From NCBI GenBank assembly GCA_963920635.1, contig OY987307.1, positions 17,747,735-17,811,734 of the forward strand: 64,000 nt of DNA, in the 5' to 3' direction. Below, in pieces: positions 46,181 through 56,052 of this stretch. The notes under the pieces are model-generated. The model saw only the letters and a list, made by a program, of their open reading frames with translations. It did not search any database and had not been told where the DNA came from. Each line of letters opens with the position of its first letter. The first letter of the stretch is position 1. This DNA comes from Pseudeuparius sepicola (taxonomy: Eukaryota > Arthropoda > Insecta > Coleoptera > Anthribidae). Position numbers and translations under genes: made by a program.

Positions 46181-46408
46181 TGCTACGTATGATCAGAAAT
46201 CGTTGTGTTTTGAAAACAATACTTCAAGTCCTGGAATAATGCCCAGGAACTTTCGGCTATAACATGATTTTTACTAGATCGCCTGAACCATTTGATTTTC
46301 AGGCGCAGCTTTAACAACCACAAGATATCCTTTATCGTAAACATCACTAACATTGTTAGCAGGTACAGCTTGTAAGACGCTGGGATTTATTCTTGGTAAG
46401 ACCGTTAC

Positions 46409-46640
46409 CTCCGCAAGCGTCCTTGAAGTCGGCGCAGCAGTCCCCCAGCTTCAGGCAGGCGTGGTCGCAGTAGCACGGCTTGTCGCTGAGGTCCTCGATG
46501 ATGGCGTTGATGGGCGCCTTCTGCACGACGCAGCTGGAGTCGCGGCCGGGGCAGCACAGCTTCGCCTCGCGGCAGCTGCCGGCCAGCGCGGCGGCCAGCA
46601 GCGTCGCGACGGCGACGGCGAGGAACGCGAGGCGCGCCAT
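46409..46640 (-). CDS. First coding exon of a secreted somatomedin-B domain protein
   Basis: Minus-strand ATG at 46638-46640 lies in a good context (ACCGCCATGG). Residues 1-21 form a signal peptide (MARLAFLAVAVATLLAAALA). Residues 22-77 carry the somatomedin-B cysteine pattern: SCREAKLCCPGRDSSC, then CYCDHACLKLGDCCADF and a final C, eight or more cysteines in the usual order. The exon ends after 77 codons plus one base at GGAG/GTAACG (intron starts 46408). Somatomedin-B domains are small disulfide-bonded modules of extracellular proteins. The linker between the CC and CYC motifs recalls SBSPON-like proteins, where a thrombospondin type-1 domain follows, but no later exon was found in the window. 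Codon use is extremely GC-rich compared with everything around. A hAT lies 300 bp upstream. In-frame extension further upstream is open but low-complexity and probably not translated. Confidence 0.85.
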
Positions 46641-46772
46641 GGCGGTTGGTGTCGGCGCGGCGGGACTCTTCGGGCGGCGCGCACGTGCTCGGGCGTCGGA
46701 GCGGGAGGGCGGGCGTGCGTCGCGGTCGAGGCGCGGAGGCGGAATGGGTTGGCGGTTGGTGGCGAGGAGGCG

Positions 46773-46801
46773 CGCCGCCGCCGCCGCCGCCGCCGCCGCC
46801 G
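46773..46801. repeat. (CCG)n trinucleotide run in the gene leader
   Basis: About nine uninterrupted CCG/CGG units some 135 bp upstream of the minus-strand start codon, inside a GC- and CpG-rich stretch (about 46430-46865) that looks like a CpG-rich promoter and leader of the somatomedin-B gene. Confidence 0.85.
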
Positions 46802-47150
46802 GGGAAGAAACGCGGCGGAGGTTGTTTATTCCGATGCGCTCCGGGGGAGGTGGGTTCACCCGGTTCGAGTAGAGCGCTAGTTGGGGCTTGATAAGACTAT
46901 AATTTTTCGATTTTATGACTGGCCCTCTTCAGTCATGATCGGAGGCGGATTATCCCTAAGTCACAAAGGGGCGCGCGCGCGGAATTTTATGCAAAGAAAA
47001 AAATAAATAGCATAAAATTAATTGTGTCGGTAAGTATGCACCTACTTACACAATATAAAAGATCCTTTAGTTCTATATAGAGATTTAGAGCTTCCGAAGC
47101 GTAGGTACTATCAGCGATGCAATGAGACAATAGACAATTCCTCGTTCTTT

Positions 47151-47470
47151 GGAACTTTCACGCTTGGAGCGCCGATGAGGTGCTTGCCTAATACGAGGAG
47201 TGAAGAGTTAAATTATTATTACGTTTGAATATATGTAGTAATAGTAGCGCCTAGCGCCATCTTTTGACGAGAGGCAGACGCAGTTGCAGCCGAACTATTT
47301 TGTATTGTAGGGACACTTTGCGTTGTTTCTCGATTATTCGCCACGCCCCTAGGTCGAAATGAGCGGAACTTTGTGGAAGTTCGTGGAAGTTTCTGGACGG
47401 CTATTGGGCTGCTATATAAGCGGCGCGTGACCGCGCTTACGGCAGTATTGTTCCATGCGAACTCGAAGCG
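47151..47470 (+). promoter_or_regulatory. TATA promoter with heat-shock-like elements
   Basis: CTATATAAG lies at 47412-47420, with an inverted CCAAT (ATTGG) just upstream at about 47403. The pattern nGAAnnTTCn occurs at 47385-47394 (GGAAGTTTCT) followed by a degenerate third module, and again at 47151-47160. Repeated GGAAGTT words precede it. About 30 bp after the TATA box comes GGCAGTATTG, then an A-rich GCGAATAAAAGTGAAAAG leader like those of insect heat-shock genes. A donor-like GTGTAAGTAAG follows near 47520. No heat-shock coding sequence follows. The next frame is hAT-derived. Confidence 0.45.
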
Positions 47471-47735
47471 AATAAAAGTGAAAAGGGGTGAACGAATGGT
47501 GAAGAAAATTAAGTGTACCGTGTAAGTAAGTAATTATTTTAGTGCACTGTTATTCGATGACCTTGTTAAGGATAGATACGTGAATCATTATTACTGTCGA
47601 AAAATGGAGGGGAAAAAAGGAAGGGTGATAAACCTAAAGTTATGGACTACTGGAAAAAGTGGTGTAGTCAAGGTCAAGGGGTTTCTAATAAAGAAACTAA
47701 TTTGGATTTAGCTATCAAAGCTTCAGTTACCTTGC

Positions 47736-48035
47736 ATGCTGATAAGCAGACTGCCTACCCCGAAATCTAGTTTGGAATGCCTAGATATGTGCGATAAAAA
47801 CCTTTATCCTAATATTTACACATTACTACAAATCTTCGCTACCATTCCTGTATCCACTGCTACACCAGAAAGGTCTTTCTCGAGCCTAAGGAGACTGAAA
47901 AACTATCTACGAAACACTACAAGTGAAAACAGACTTAATGGTTTGGCTCTAATGAACATTCACTATGGAACGGAAATTCATGCAGATGAAGTAGTAGATA
48001 TATTTAAAAGAAAAAGCCGAAGATTTCTTCTTTAA
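47736..48035 (+). pseudogene. hAT transposase C-terminal domain (ZMYM1-like)
   Basis: 99 codons end in a clear hAT dimerisation domain: YPNIYTLLQIFATIPVSTAT, then PERSFSSLRRLKNYLRNTTS and ENRLNGLALMNIHYGTEIHA. The catalytic domain upstream is missing. Only short broken frames lie between the promoter-like region and this frame. A full-length member would be several hundred residues. It may still be transcribed from the promoter-like region about 320 bp upstream on the same strand. Confidence 0.8.
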
Positions 48036-48237
48036 TGGTTTTAGATTTAGCGCAGAGGAACGAAGTTAATTTATCCATTTCATTTAAAGTTAAGAACTTT
48101 ATAAATATGTCGTAGTTTTTCGGATGAATATATAGATATTAAATTTCATGTAAGTATATTTTTGTTGTATTATTTACTTCTCAAACTAACCCCCCCCCCC
48201 CCCAAAACTAAATCCTGGCTACGCCCGTGATTTTTAT

Positions 48238-49112
48238 CATTATGCCTTGGAGAGGGTTGAAAGGTAAATCGATGCTGAGTCGGAAAATAGTAATTTTAAG
48301 TTTGCTCCCCGGGGAAAACATATGGAAAATTCGATTTTTCAAAACAGAAAAAAGGTACTAATTCTCACGTATGCCATGTTCACCGTATGATTTATTATAA
48401 TATTCCGACCTCGAAAACCCAAAGGCATAAGTGTAGCGTGTGGAAAAAGGGTTGAATTAAGGGTTTGGCAGATCACACAAAAAATTACTTGGTTTACTGA
48501 CTCCGTCAGTTATTCCGTTCGAAATGGTGATAACTTATATCCTCACTAGCCCAGAAATTGATTGGCAGAAGTGGCGCGTGGGGAAAATGCACTTTTGGGA
48601 TTTCTGGCACTTATGCCTCTGAAACTATAAAAAGTTTTATTGCAATTCATTTTATCCCTGACAAAATCAGTTGACGAAAAAAAAATTCCGATTTATTTTC
48701 CGACCCAAAGTGCATTTTTCCCCACGCGTCACTTCTGCCAATCAATTTTTGGGCTAGTGAGGATATAAGTTTTCACCATTTCGAACGGCATAACTGACGG
48801 AGTCAGTAAACCAAGTCATTTTTTGTGTGATCTGCCAAACCCTTAATTCAACCCTTTTTCCACCCGCTATACTTATGCCTTTGGGTTTTCGAGGTCGGAA
48901 TAGTATAAGAAATCATACGGTGAACATGGCATAAGTGAGAATTAGTACCTACCTTTTTTCTGTTTTGAAAAATCGAATTTTCCATATGTTTTCCCGGGGG
49001 GCCAAACTTAAAATTACTATTTTCCGACTCAGCATCGATTTACCTTTCAACCCTCTCCAAGGCATAAATGAGAAAATCAGTAAGGAAAATCTGTCACTGT
49101 CTGACGGTCTAT
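48238..49112. mobile_element. Foldback element F2, copy 2, left end truncated
   Basis: Collinear with 31530-32434 and folding on itself in the same way. The right end CTGTCACTGTCTGACGGTCT is present and the matching left end is lost at the junction with the hAT terminus at 48232. Confidence 0.8.
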
Positions 49113-49149
49113 TTAATCCGCCTCTGGTCATGATGTAAAAAATTTTAAC

Positions 49150-49461
49150 CACCTATTGAATATTGAATAGAAACAAGACGGTGTTCCAGCACATAAATCA
49201 AATGCTGTCAAGGGGCATTTATATGACACTTTTGTAGAGTGGATCGGTTCAAATGGAACTAACCTGCCAGAAGCCCAGACTTGACCCCACTCGATGTTTT
49301 TCCTGTGGGGCACTTTGAAGGGCCGTGTATAATATATGCGGAGAGGTCAAATAATATCGATCAAGTTAAAGAAAAAATATCTCAGCAGATCAGAGAGATG
49401 AACGAGGCAGGTATCTTGGCTTACGGCAAGACAAGTTTACTAAGAATTGTTGACCATTGAA
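49150..49461 (+). pseudogene. DUF4817/mariner-type transposase remnant
   Basis: Plus-strand pieces in shifting frames read like the end of a DDE transposase: an AAGACGGTGTTCCAGCACA stretch (QDGVPAH-like, second aspartate), a PEAQT-PHSMFFLWGTL-like stretch with ACTTGACCCCACTCGATG (SPDLTPLD in another frame), and a C-terminal tail to TGA at 49459. The frames change at least twice. It is followed at once by TE-end sequence (49480-49720) and looks like part of one dead element whose left half was replaced by the hAT to its left. Confidence 0.65.
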
Positions 49462-49479
49462 TTCACCACTCAAAACAAA

Positions 49480-49720
49480 TTTAAAAAATGCAATTATGCA
49501 GGGTATTCATATTTTTCTGAACTAATTAAAATTTAATAACACCCTGTATCTCCGCAACTGGGGGCCTCAGCTTCAAGCTTCATATCAACATTAAGTTTGA
49601 CGGCTCATCCGCTCATGTGATGCGCCAAGTTTGAAGAAAGTATTTCGTATACTTCTAGAGATACTAAGAAATATGTGTATTTTTTTTAAACTTCTACGCT
49701 TTGTATAAAAAAAACTATAT
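49480..49720 (-). repeat. Right end of the same dead transposon (family D), copy 1
   Basis: Inverted copy of about 61560-61800. Shared anchors are ATTCATATTTTTCTGAACTA, AACACCCTGTATCTCCGCAA and CTTCTAGAGATACTAAGAAA. Confidence 0.7.
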
Positions 49721-49962
49721 ACGAGCCCCGTCCCATATTGGTTGGCCCAGCTCGCTAAAAACTATAATTCGGTATTTTAATCCTAAACCAGGATTCGTAA
49801 ATTTACTAAAACATTATTTACCTACTACTTACATTTGGCGAGTTTTATATTATTTTACACATTTTCTAAATAATTCCATTGTAAGCAAAGAAACATTATT
49901 TAGAATGTATTTAAGAGTACATGCAGAGCCAATGTATTAAAAATTTAATATCAATATGGCTT

Positions 49963-50177
49963 TGAAATAAACAAACTCATTGTGACAACTAATTTCATTT
50001 AACATTTGTAAGTTAGTCAGTAGTCTCGTACACCCAGTGTCAAGTTAATATTACTCTTAAAAAAATTTTTTGAAATAAACAAACTCATTGTGACAACTAA
50101 TTTCATTTAACATTTGTAAGTTATTCAGTAGTCTCGTACACCCAGTGTCGAGTTAATATTACTCTTAAAAAATTATT
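49963..50177. repeat. 108 bp tandem duplication before the Tc1 transposase
   Basis: TGAAATAAACAAACTCATTG starts at 49963 and again at 50071. The two units differ at only a few positions and lie directly upstream of the transposase ATG at 50181. Confidence 0.9.
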
Positions 50178-50780
50178 AAAATGACGCGAGGAAAGGCGGT
50201 TAGTGAGGATGTACGGAAGATAATCATTTCTTTGTCACAATCGGGAAAATCGGCATCAGAAATTGGTAATATTGTCAATTTATCTCGATATACCGTTCGA
50301 AGGATCATACAGTTATATAAAATAACAACCTCTATTGCCCAAAAGCAAAAAAACTGGAAGAAAGCGTAGAGTTGCTGATATCAATAAAAGAGCTTTAAGA
50401 AGAATACTTGTTAAAAACCACCGATCCAATTATGGAGAAATAAGTATATTATGGAATACTGCAACTGGGAAGAAGTTTTCTAGAACAACATGCCACAGGG
50501 TTGCTATGGAATTGGGTTTTAAACAGTGCCGGATTACCCTATAGGCAGAGTAGGCTATAGCCTAGGGGCCCAAGGCTTTAGGGGGCCCGTTCTTATTTTG
50601 ATGTTTCGATCGGAATTCGGGATTGGAAAAAGTTTTATATTTTGCAATTGCAAAATGCAAAATATAAAACTTTCACTCCCATTTTTTTCATTTAGGCTGT
50701 TGGGTACTCTATTTAGTCCACTCACCGCTAGAGGAGGTAACAGGCACAGTGACGCATGAATAATACGAGCATATCGCATA

Positions 50781-50928
50781 CAGTTTGTTCAGCGAATGTT
50801 CGGCCCTACGTCACAACTCCCGTCCTTGTCTTACTTGTGAATATACGATGGATATCGGTCGTATATTCACGAGTCAGACAAGGACGGGAGTTGTTACGTA
50901 GGGCCGAACAAATTCGCTGAACAAACTG
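50781..50928. mobile_element. TA-flanked palindrome, 148 bp
   Basis: CAGTTTGTTCAGCGAATGTT faces AACAAATTCGCTGAACAAAC, with TA outside. The arms pair almost perfectly (CGTCCTTGTC facing GACAAGGACG). Confidence 0.85.
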
Positions 50929-51150
50929 TATCTTGGCATCTACCCACGGCCGGCGTGGCGCTGCCGCCAGTACCGCCGCTGCCGACGATCGACAATGGGT
51001 TCAGTCGTGTATAATGTTCTAAAGTTCAGTCTATTCTCTGTGCTTTCCTAAGTTAGGTTACGTTAATTTAGAAATAAGAAAATTTCAATTTGATGAAGCC
51101 AAGTCAAACGAATACATTTTCGAAGTAACATTTTAATAAACACGTTTAAT

Positions 51151-51414
51151 TTGATTATTGATAATCTCATTGCGGAGCTAAACCAACGGAAAAAATCCTA
51201 TTTTAATATTTCAGATCTCTTTGGATTTTTATCTTTAAAATGTCAAGATGAAGATATAATTTTGAAAGCACCCAAACTTCAACAAAAGTACCCAGATGAT
51301 TTAGACCAAAGCCTCGGAAATGAGTGTATAAGGTTCAAATATTTTATTACGGAAATTGACCCAAATCTTGATAATCCTAGGGCAATGTTAAAATTTATTA
51401 AAGAAAAAAACTAA
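51151..51414 (+). pseudogene. hAT (ZMYM1-like) transposase fragment
   Basis: The 87-codon frame (LIAELNQRKKSYFNISDLFG, then FLSLKCQDEDI and a KYFITEIDPNLDNP segment) resembles the region before the C-terminal domain of ZMYM1-like hAT transposases. The dimerisation domain and catalytic core are absent, so the element is non-autonomous. Confidence 0.6.
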
Positions 51415-52821
51415 TATCTACTTTCACTAATTTAGACACATCATTATAAGGATGTTCTTGTGTATGACAGCAACTAACTGTTCGGGAAATTTTTTAAAAG
51501 AAACAGTTTAAGTGACGAAAATCCTTAATAATATTATAGAAACAAAAAAAATTATGGCAACCTTTGCAAGTTGCAAGTATAGAAGCCAGGAAAAAAGTTT
51601 TAATTAATAATAAGTACCTATGTATGTATCTACTCTGTTCTTAGTACATAAAGTTAAAAATATTTTTTCAATGTGTCCTTTTCTAAAATAAATAAAATTG
51701 TTCATAAAAAACCTATCGGCACTTAAAATTTTACCTGATTTTTATTGCGACGGGTCAAGGGGTCCTTAAATAAATTTAGCCTAGGGCCCAACATAGCTCT
51801 AATCCGCCCCTGGTTTTAAAGTTTACAAGGTAGGTTTAAAGTTTATTTGTATCTGCAGTTTTATTTTTTATTATCATTTTTATGAGTACCTACTCTTTTA
51901 GGCAAAAGAAAAACCATTACTCACTGGCGCACAGAAATAAACTAGGTTGTTATTGGTAAAACAATACAGACACTGGTCTCAGGAACAATGGGATTCAGTT
52001 CACTGGAGTGACGAATCCAGATTTGAAGTGTGTGTAGGTGATAGCCGGAGTAGAGTAATAAGAAAGAAAGAGGAGGCGTATCATTCAGGCTGTGTGAAAA
52101 GAAAAATAAAATTTCCTGCATTCGGTAATGGTTTGGGGATCCATGTTTGCTAAAGGAGTATGCAGCCTGCACTTTGTAGAAGGTATCGTGAATGTCGAAA
52201 GATACATTTATATTCTGGAAACATACCTAAAACCTACTTTAGAGGAATGCCGAAGAATTGGACTTGAATTTATTTTTCAACAAGATGGCGCTGCGTGCCA
52301 TACACCAAAACGGGTTAGAAACTGGCTGTTGGAAAAAAATATTCTGCTTTTACCATGGGTATCCAGTAGCCTAGATTGGTCCCCAATTGAAACTTTATGG
52401 CATATCATGAAGAAAAAATTACGATTATCACCTGCGAGGACCATACCAGAATTAAGAGCGAGACTACAAAATATATGGGATAGTTTTGCCCCAAATGATT
52501 GCCAGGAGTTAGCCAATACCATGTCTAGACGTGTTCAAGATGTTATAAATAGAAAAGGTGACGTAACTCAGTGGTAGCATTAGTTAAGTAGTAGAGTGCC
52601 TTATTATCTAGGGCCAAAACTTTGCATTGGATACTACTGTTCTTATTTTTTGTTACTTTATCTAGTAAAATAATACTGTTTTGTATATTTCGAAGTTTAT
52701 TTGTTACCGATTTGACTAAAAGAAACCATGATTTCCTTATATTTTATTTTTACTCAAGTATATTCAAGAATTGCCACATTTAGATTGACTGGGCCAACTA
52801 ATATGGGACGGGGCTCGTATA

Positions 52822-53171
52822 CACGGTGGTGACAATTTCGATGTCCACCATTGGTATCTCGGCAACTATGAAAAATACAACGTCGGTCAAATTAGACAAA
52901 AGTTGCGGTATCAGACCCTCTACAATATTCTGACATTAAATCTCAGATACCTTGATTCGTTCGTGAGTTATACTAGCACAAAACGGCAAAATTAGTTTTT
53001 TTAATTTTTGTATCTTCCACATCGGTTACCCGAATTTAACGAAAATTTGTAGTTTTAGGTTCTTGGTCATGGCCAACTCGATGCCGGTTTCAGAAATTTT
53101 CTAGGCCCCCTAAATTTCGAGCAACCACAGCCGAGATACCAATGGTGGGCATCGAAATTGTCACCACCGTG
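52822..53171. mobile_element. TA-flanked palindromic MITE, 350 bp
   Basis: CACGGTGGTGACAATTTCGA (52822) faces TCGAAATTGTCACCACCGTG (ending 53171). It is separated from the Tc1 on the left by TATA and from the next element on the right by TATA, so three TA-targeting elements lie end to end. Confidence 0.88.
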
Positions 53172-53175
53172 TATA

Positions 53176-54500
53176 CAGGGTGAGTTTTTGTCGATGACCA
53201 CTATGGGGATCTCGAAAACTAGCAGAGCTAGAACATAGGTTAAATGAGGAAAGAATTGCAATTTTGAATGCTCAATCTAATGCCCCTTTTGGATTTTTAA
53301 AAAAGTTCATGTCACTACATATTTTGAAAAGAGTGATTTTTTGCTATTTCGTCAGATCTCTGTAGCTCCGTTATTTCTGATTATAACGGAAAAAATGTGG
53401 AGACAAAAATTGTAGATAATTTTGGGCTTAATAAGATAATCTGATCCAATTTTTTATGTTGTTTGTGATTTTTGAGATATGACATAAACTTGTGTTTTTT
53501 TCATTGTAAATCATAGTTGGCTGTGACCTTATCAAATCGGCCATTTTTTGAGCTTTCCAAAGATATTAATACTATGCATAGTTATTATAAAAAATAAAAG
53601 AGCTATGGCTAATTTTCTGATTTTTTTTAAATTTTCACATAGTCAATTACGTTCTATTTTATAATTAGACATACTTCAAACTTTCTAATATTTTGTTTTA
53701 GCTGGTAACAAAGTGTAACAAAATAAAAAAAAAATTAAAACTCAAGTTCAAATTATTATTATTTTGGAAGGTGTTTAAACAATCCACCATTACTATTTAT
53801 GCAAATATTGCATTTTTTAAACTGAATTTGTCGCCTTTCTTAGAGAGCGCCTATCAATTGCTTCTAAAACAGCTGCTCTTAATTCATCAAATGTATCATA
53901 CTTTATTTTGTACTGTTCCCCACAAAAAGAAATACAAAACACACAAATCGGGGGATCGGGGCGGCCAGGAAATAGGTATGTTTCTCCCTATCCAACTATT
54001 TGGATAGAGCTGATCTAGGTAATTTCTTACGGGCAAATAATTATGTGGTGGAGCTCCATCATGATAATTTTTGTTTTATTTTGTTACATTTTGTTACCAG
54101 CTAAAAATAAAATATTTGAAAGTTTGAAATATGTCTAAGTATAAAATAGAACGTAATTATGAAAATATTCCATCGCTGACTATGTGAAAATTTAAAAAAA
54201 ATCAGAAAATTTATTTTTATAATAACTATGCCGAGTATTATATCTTTGGAAAGCTCAAAAAATGCCCGACTTGATAAGGCCACGCCCACAGCCAACTATT
54301 ATTTACTTTTGAAAAAAAAAAGTTTGTCATATCTCAAAAATCACAAACAACATAAACAAATTGGATTAGATTATCTTATTAATCCTAAAATTATCTACAA
54401 TTTTTGTCTCTACAGTTTTCAGCATTCAAAACTGCAATTCTTTCTACATTTAACCTTTGTTCTAGCTCTTCTAGGTTCCGAGGTCTCCATAGTGGTCATC
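53176..54500 (-). mobile_element. DUF4817-type element, family E, right terminus truncated
   Basis: Left end CAGGGTGAGTTTTTGTCGAT (53176). The inverted partner reaches CCATAGTGGTCATC at 54500 and then stops, lacking the last 20 bp or so. A complete MITE of the same family is at 59594-60201. The centre holds a transposase remnant. Confidence 0.8.
53759..54070 (-). pseudogene. DUF4817-type transposase C-terminal remnant
   Basis: The minus strand reads HDGAPPHNYLPVRNYLDQLY, with the second catalytic aspartate, then PNSWIGRNIPISWPPRSPDL with the third, and FFLWGTVQNK. A frame change follows before the tail NGGLFKHLPK and a stop at 53759-53761. The N-terminal part is gone. It provides the link between family E MITEs and their source transposon. 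Confidence 0.8.
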
Positions 54501-56052
54501 TAAGTTGCTTTCCAAAAACCATACTCCCCGGGAGGCAGGTTGCAAAACAGCGCGCGTGTTGTTACACATACGAGTATTATATTTCATTTTTTGTATCTTT
54601 TTTCTCATTCACGTGCCCACGTGCGCCACACGGCAGTTTCAAAGATTTATTAATGGGCATGGAGCTCCATAATCTGTCACGGCGAACGGCCGGTTCGCCT
54701 TTATGGATTTTTAAGCATTGGGGTGAGCGGAGAGGTATAAGGGACCGGCCTCTGTGGCGAACGAACCTGAATGCTTTTTAATTGGGGATGAATTGGATAG
54801 AACTACAGTGATGAATTTCGCAGTTAGTAAAGGATTAGTAGGTATGCTGCCCAGTAGACGTGGAAAGAGTATCCAATGAGGTCATTTTCTGTGTTAATTA
54901 TTCTTCTTGGCGTTTACTTATTTGTCTTGTGATAAAACTTGTTGAACTACTTTACTTCCATCCTACCCTTAATTCACCACAGACCTCTGGAATTATTTTT
55001 CTCTGACGAAAGCTATCCTGGGCATAGCGGAGCATACCGCTCTAAAAAACTGGCGCCTGAGCAACCGCCCCGCCGGAGGTCCGATTTAATCTTTCCTAAA
55101 GAAAAGAGGCTATGAGGAAGTCCACCGAAAAATATTAAAAAGGGAAAATCGGACAGGCACAAAATCAAAGAGTGGCATAGCCTCGTTTAAATAATATAGT
55201 GGGCGGCTTTGGACGGAAGGAGCTAGTGAGCAAAAAAATATGGGGTCTTGCCAAAAGTGCAATTTTTAATATCTACCTATCGTTACAAAAACTCCATTAA
55301 AATCGGACGATAGTTACAAATTTTATGGGGGTGTTCCGGTTTTAAGTGGGTCACACTGTATACAATATAGTGGACTCTCAATTTTACATTGATTTCAAAT
55401 ATGTAATAATATACAAGGTAATATACCTACATTAGAAAACATATGTTTTGTCTATATCTGAATATGGGACTTTCAATAAATTATTTTTCTGATCAGTGCA
55501 TTGAGATCGTGAGGAAATTTTCTACAACTTTCATATTTATCATTTTTTCTAGGGAAAAAAACTTAAAAAGGTGAGCAATTTTTAAATAATATTTCTGTAC
55601 TTACTGATACTGAAAGGTGTTTTCGTATTAATAACCAAATGCTAATAATAATACTTTAAGGATTTGCTTATATTTCCAAAGAAATCTCATGGGTTACAAA
55701 GATCTAGGTCCAACAAATATGTTTTTTAAGTTATTAGGAATGTTCTTATTAACAAATGTCTATGCGTATCCCATTTTACAGTAGAAACTTACTACTTGCC
55801 GTTCATTAAAAATTTCTAAAAATTTAATTTCTAATACAAACATGCCATCCAGTGGTAGCGCGATACAGAATTTATCCATATGCTCCTAAAAAAAGTCAAG
55901 TGGCATTCATAAAATACAAAAATAATGAAAATATAACGGTTTGAGGTTCTTGAAAAATTTGGAAACCTGATAGACATGAACATATAAATATAAGCACAGA
56001 AAATAAACGATTGCCACATGAATCGGCTTTCTGCTTTCGTAAAGAATACTAC
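54501..56052. other. Mixed stretch: diverged 0.78 kb repeat piece, then no gene
   Basis: 54602-54870 is a diverged copy of the middle of the repeat at 57397-58170 (CCACGTGCGCC, TTATGGATTTTTAAGCA, GAATGCTT). 54990-55190 is GC-richer and unassigned. A lone MITE-like end (AGTGGGTCACACTGTATAC) lies at about 55348-55366. Confidence 0.45.

Larger units (their letters stand above)
46940..49126 (+). mobile_element. Composite hAT, 2.19 kb, with 8 bp target duplication
   Basis: Left end CGGAGGCGGATTATCCC and right end TTTAATCCGCCTCTG are inverted. GTCATGAT flanks both sides (46932-46939 and 49127-49134). Inside, in order: a promoter-like region with TATA box (about 47151-47420), a hAT dimerisation-domain frame (47736-48035), a second, different hAT terminus (G/C tract 48191-48206 then GGCTACGCCCGTG) and foldback F2 copy 2. 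The element is therefore a mosaic of at least two hATs. Confidence 0.85.
50524..51812 (+). mobile_element. hAT element inserted in the Tc1 transposase gene
   Basis: CAGTGCCGGATTACCCTATA (50524) and GCTCTAATCCGCCCCTG (ending 51812) are the inverted ends. GTTTTAAA flanks both sides (50516-50523, 51813-51820), a perfect 8 bp duplication. It carries a 148 bp palindromic MITE (50781-50928) and a transposase fragment (51151-51414). Confidence 0.95.
50181..52577 (+). pseudogene. Tc1 transposase (DD34E), frameshifted and interrupted
   Basis: The N-terminal paired-type helix-turn-helix starts at 50181 (MTRGKAVSEDVRKIIISLSQ). A frameshift near the A run at 50346-50352 leads to the second HTH part (KTGRKRRVADINKRALRRIL). 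The hAT enters after MELGFK at 50523. Coding resumes after 51820 and reaches HWSDESRFEV (first D), shifts frame again near 52125, then continues MVWGSMFAKG, FQQDGAACHT (second D) and SSLDWSPIETLW. Thirty-four residues separate the second D from the E, the DD34E spacing of Tc1. The stop is at 52575-52577. With at least two frameshifts and a 1.3 kb insertion, the gene is dead. Confidence 0.92.
49722..52817 (+). mobile_element. Tc1-type element split by a hAT
   Basis: Inverted repeats of 29 bp with one mismatch (49722-49750, beginning CGAGCCCCGTCCCATATT, and 52789-52817), TA outside both. Without the hAT at 50524-51812 and its duplicated target, the element is about 1.8 kb, a normal length for Tc1. 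Confidence 0.93.

Noticed and set aside
38107..46640. Joining the 38.1 kb exon to the somatomedin-B exon as one gene because the phases match
   Set aside because: Phase agreement alone has a one in three chance, and the 38.1 kb peptide does not look like the extracellular cysteine-rich sequence expected next.
46353..46891. Long arginine-, alanine- and glycine-rich frames on the plus strand and extended minus-strand frame over the somatomedin-B exon
   Set aside because: GC-rich sequence lacks stop codons in all frames. Only the minus-strand frame from 46640 has a signal peptide, cysteine pattern and splice donor.
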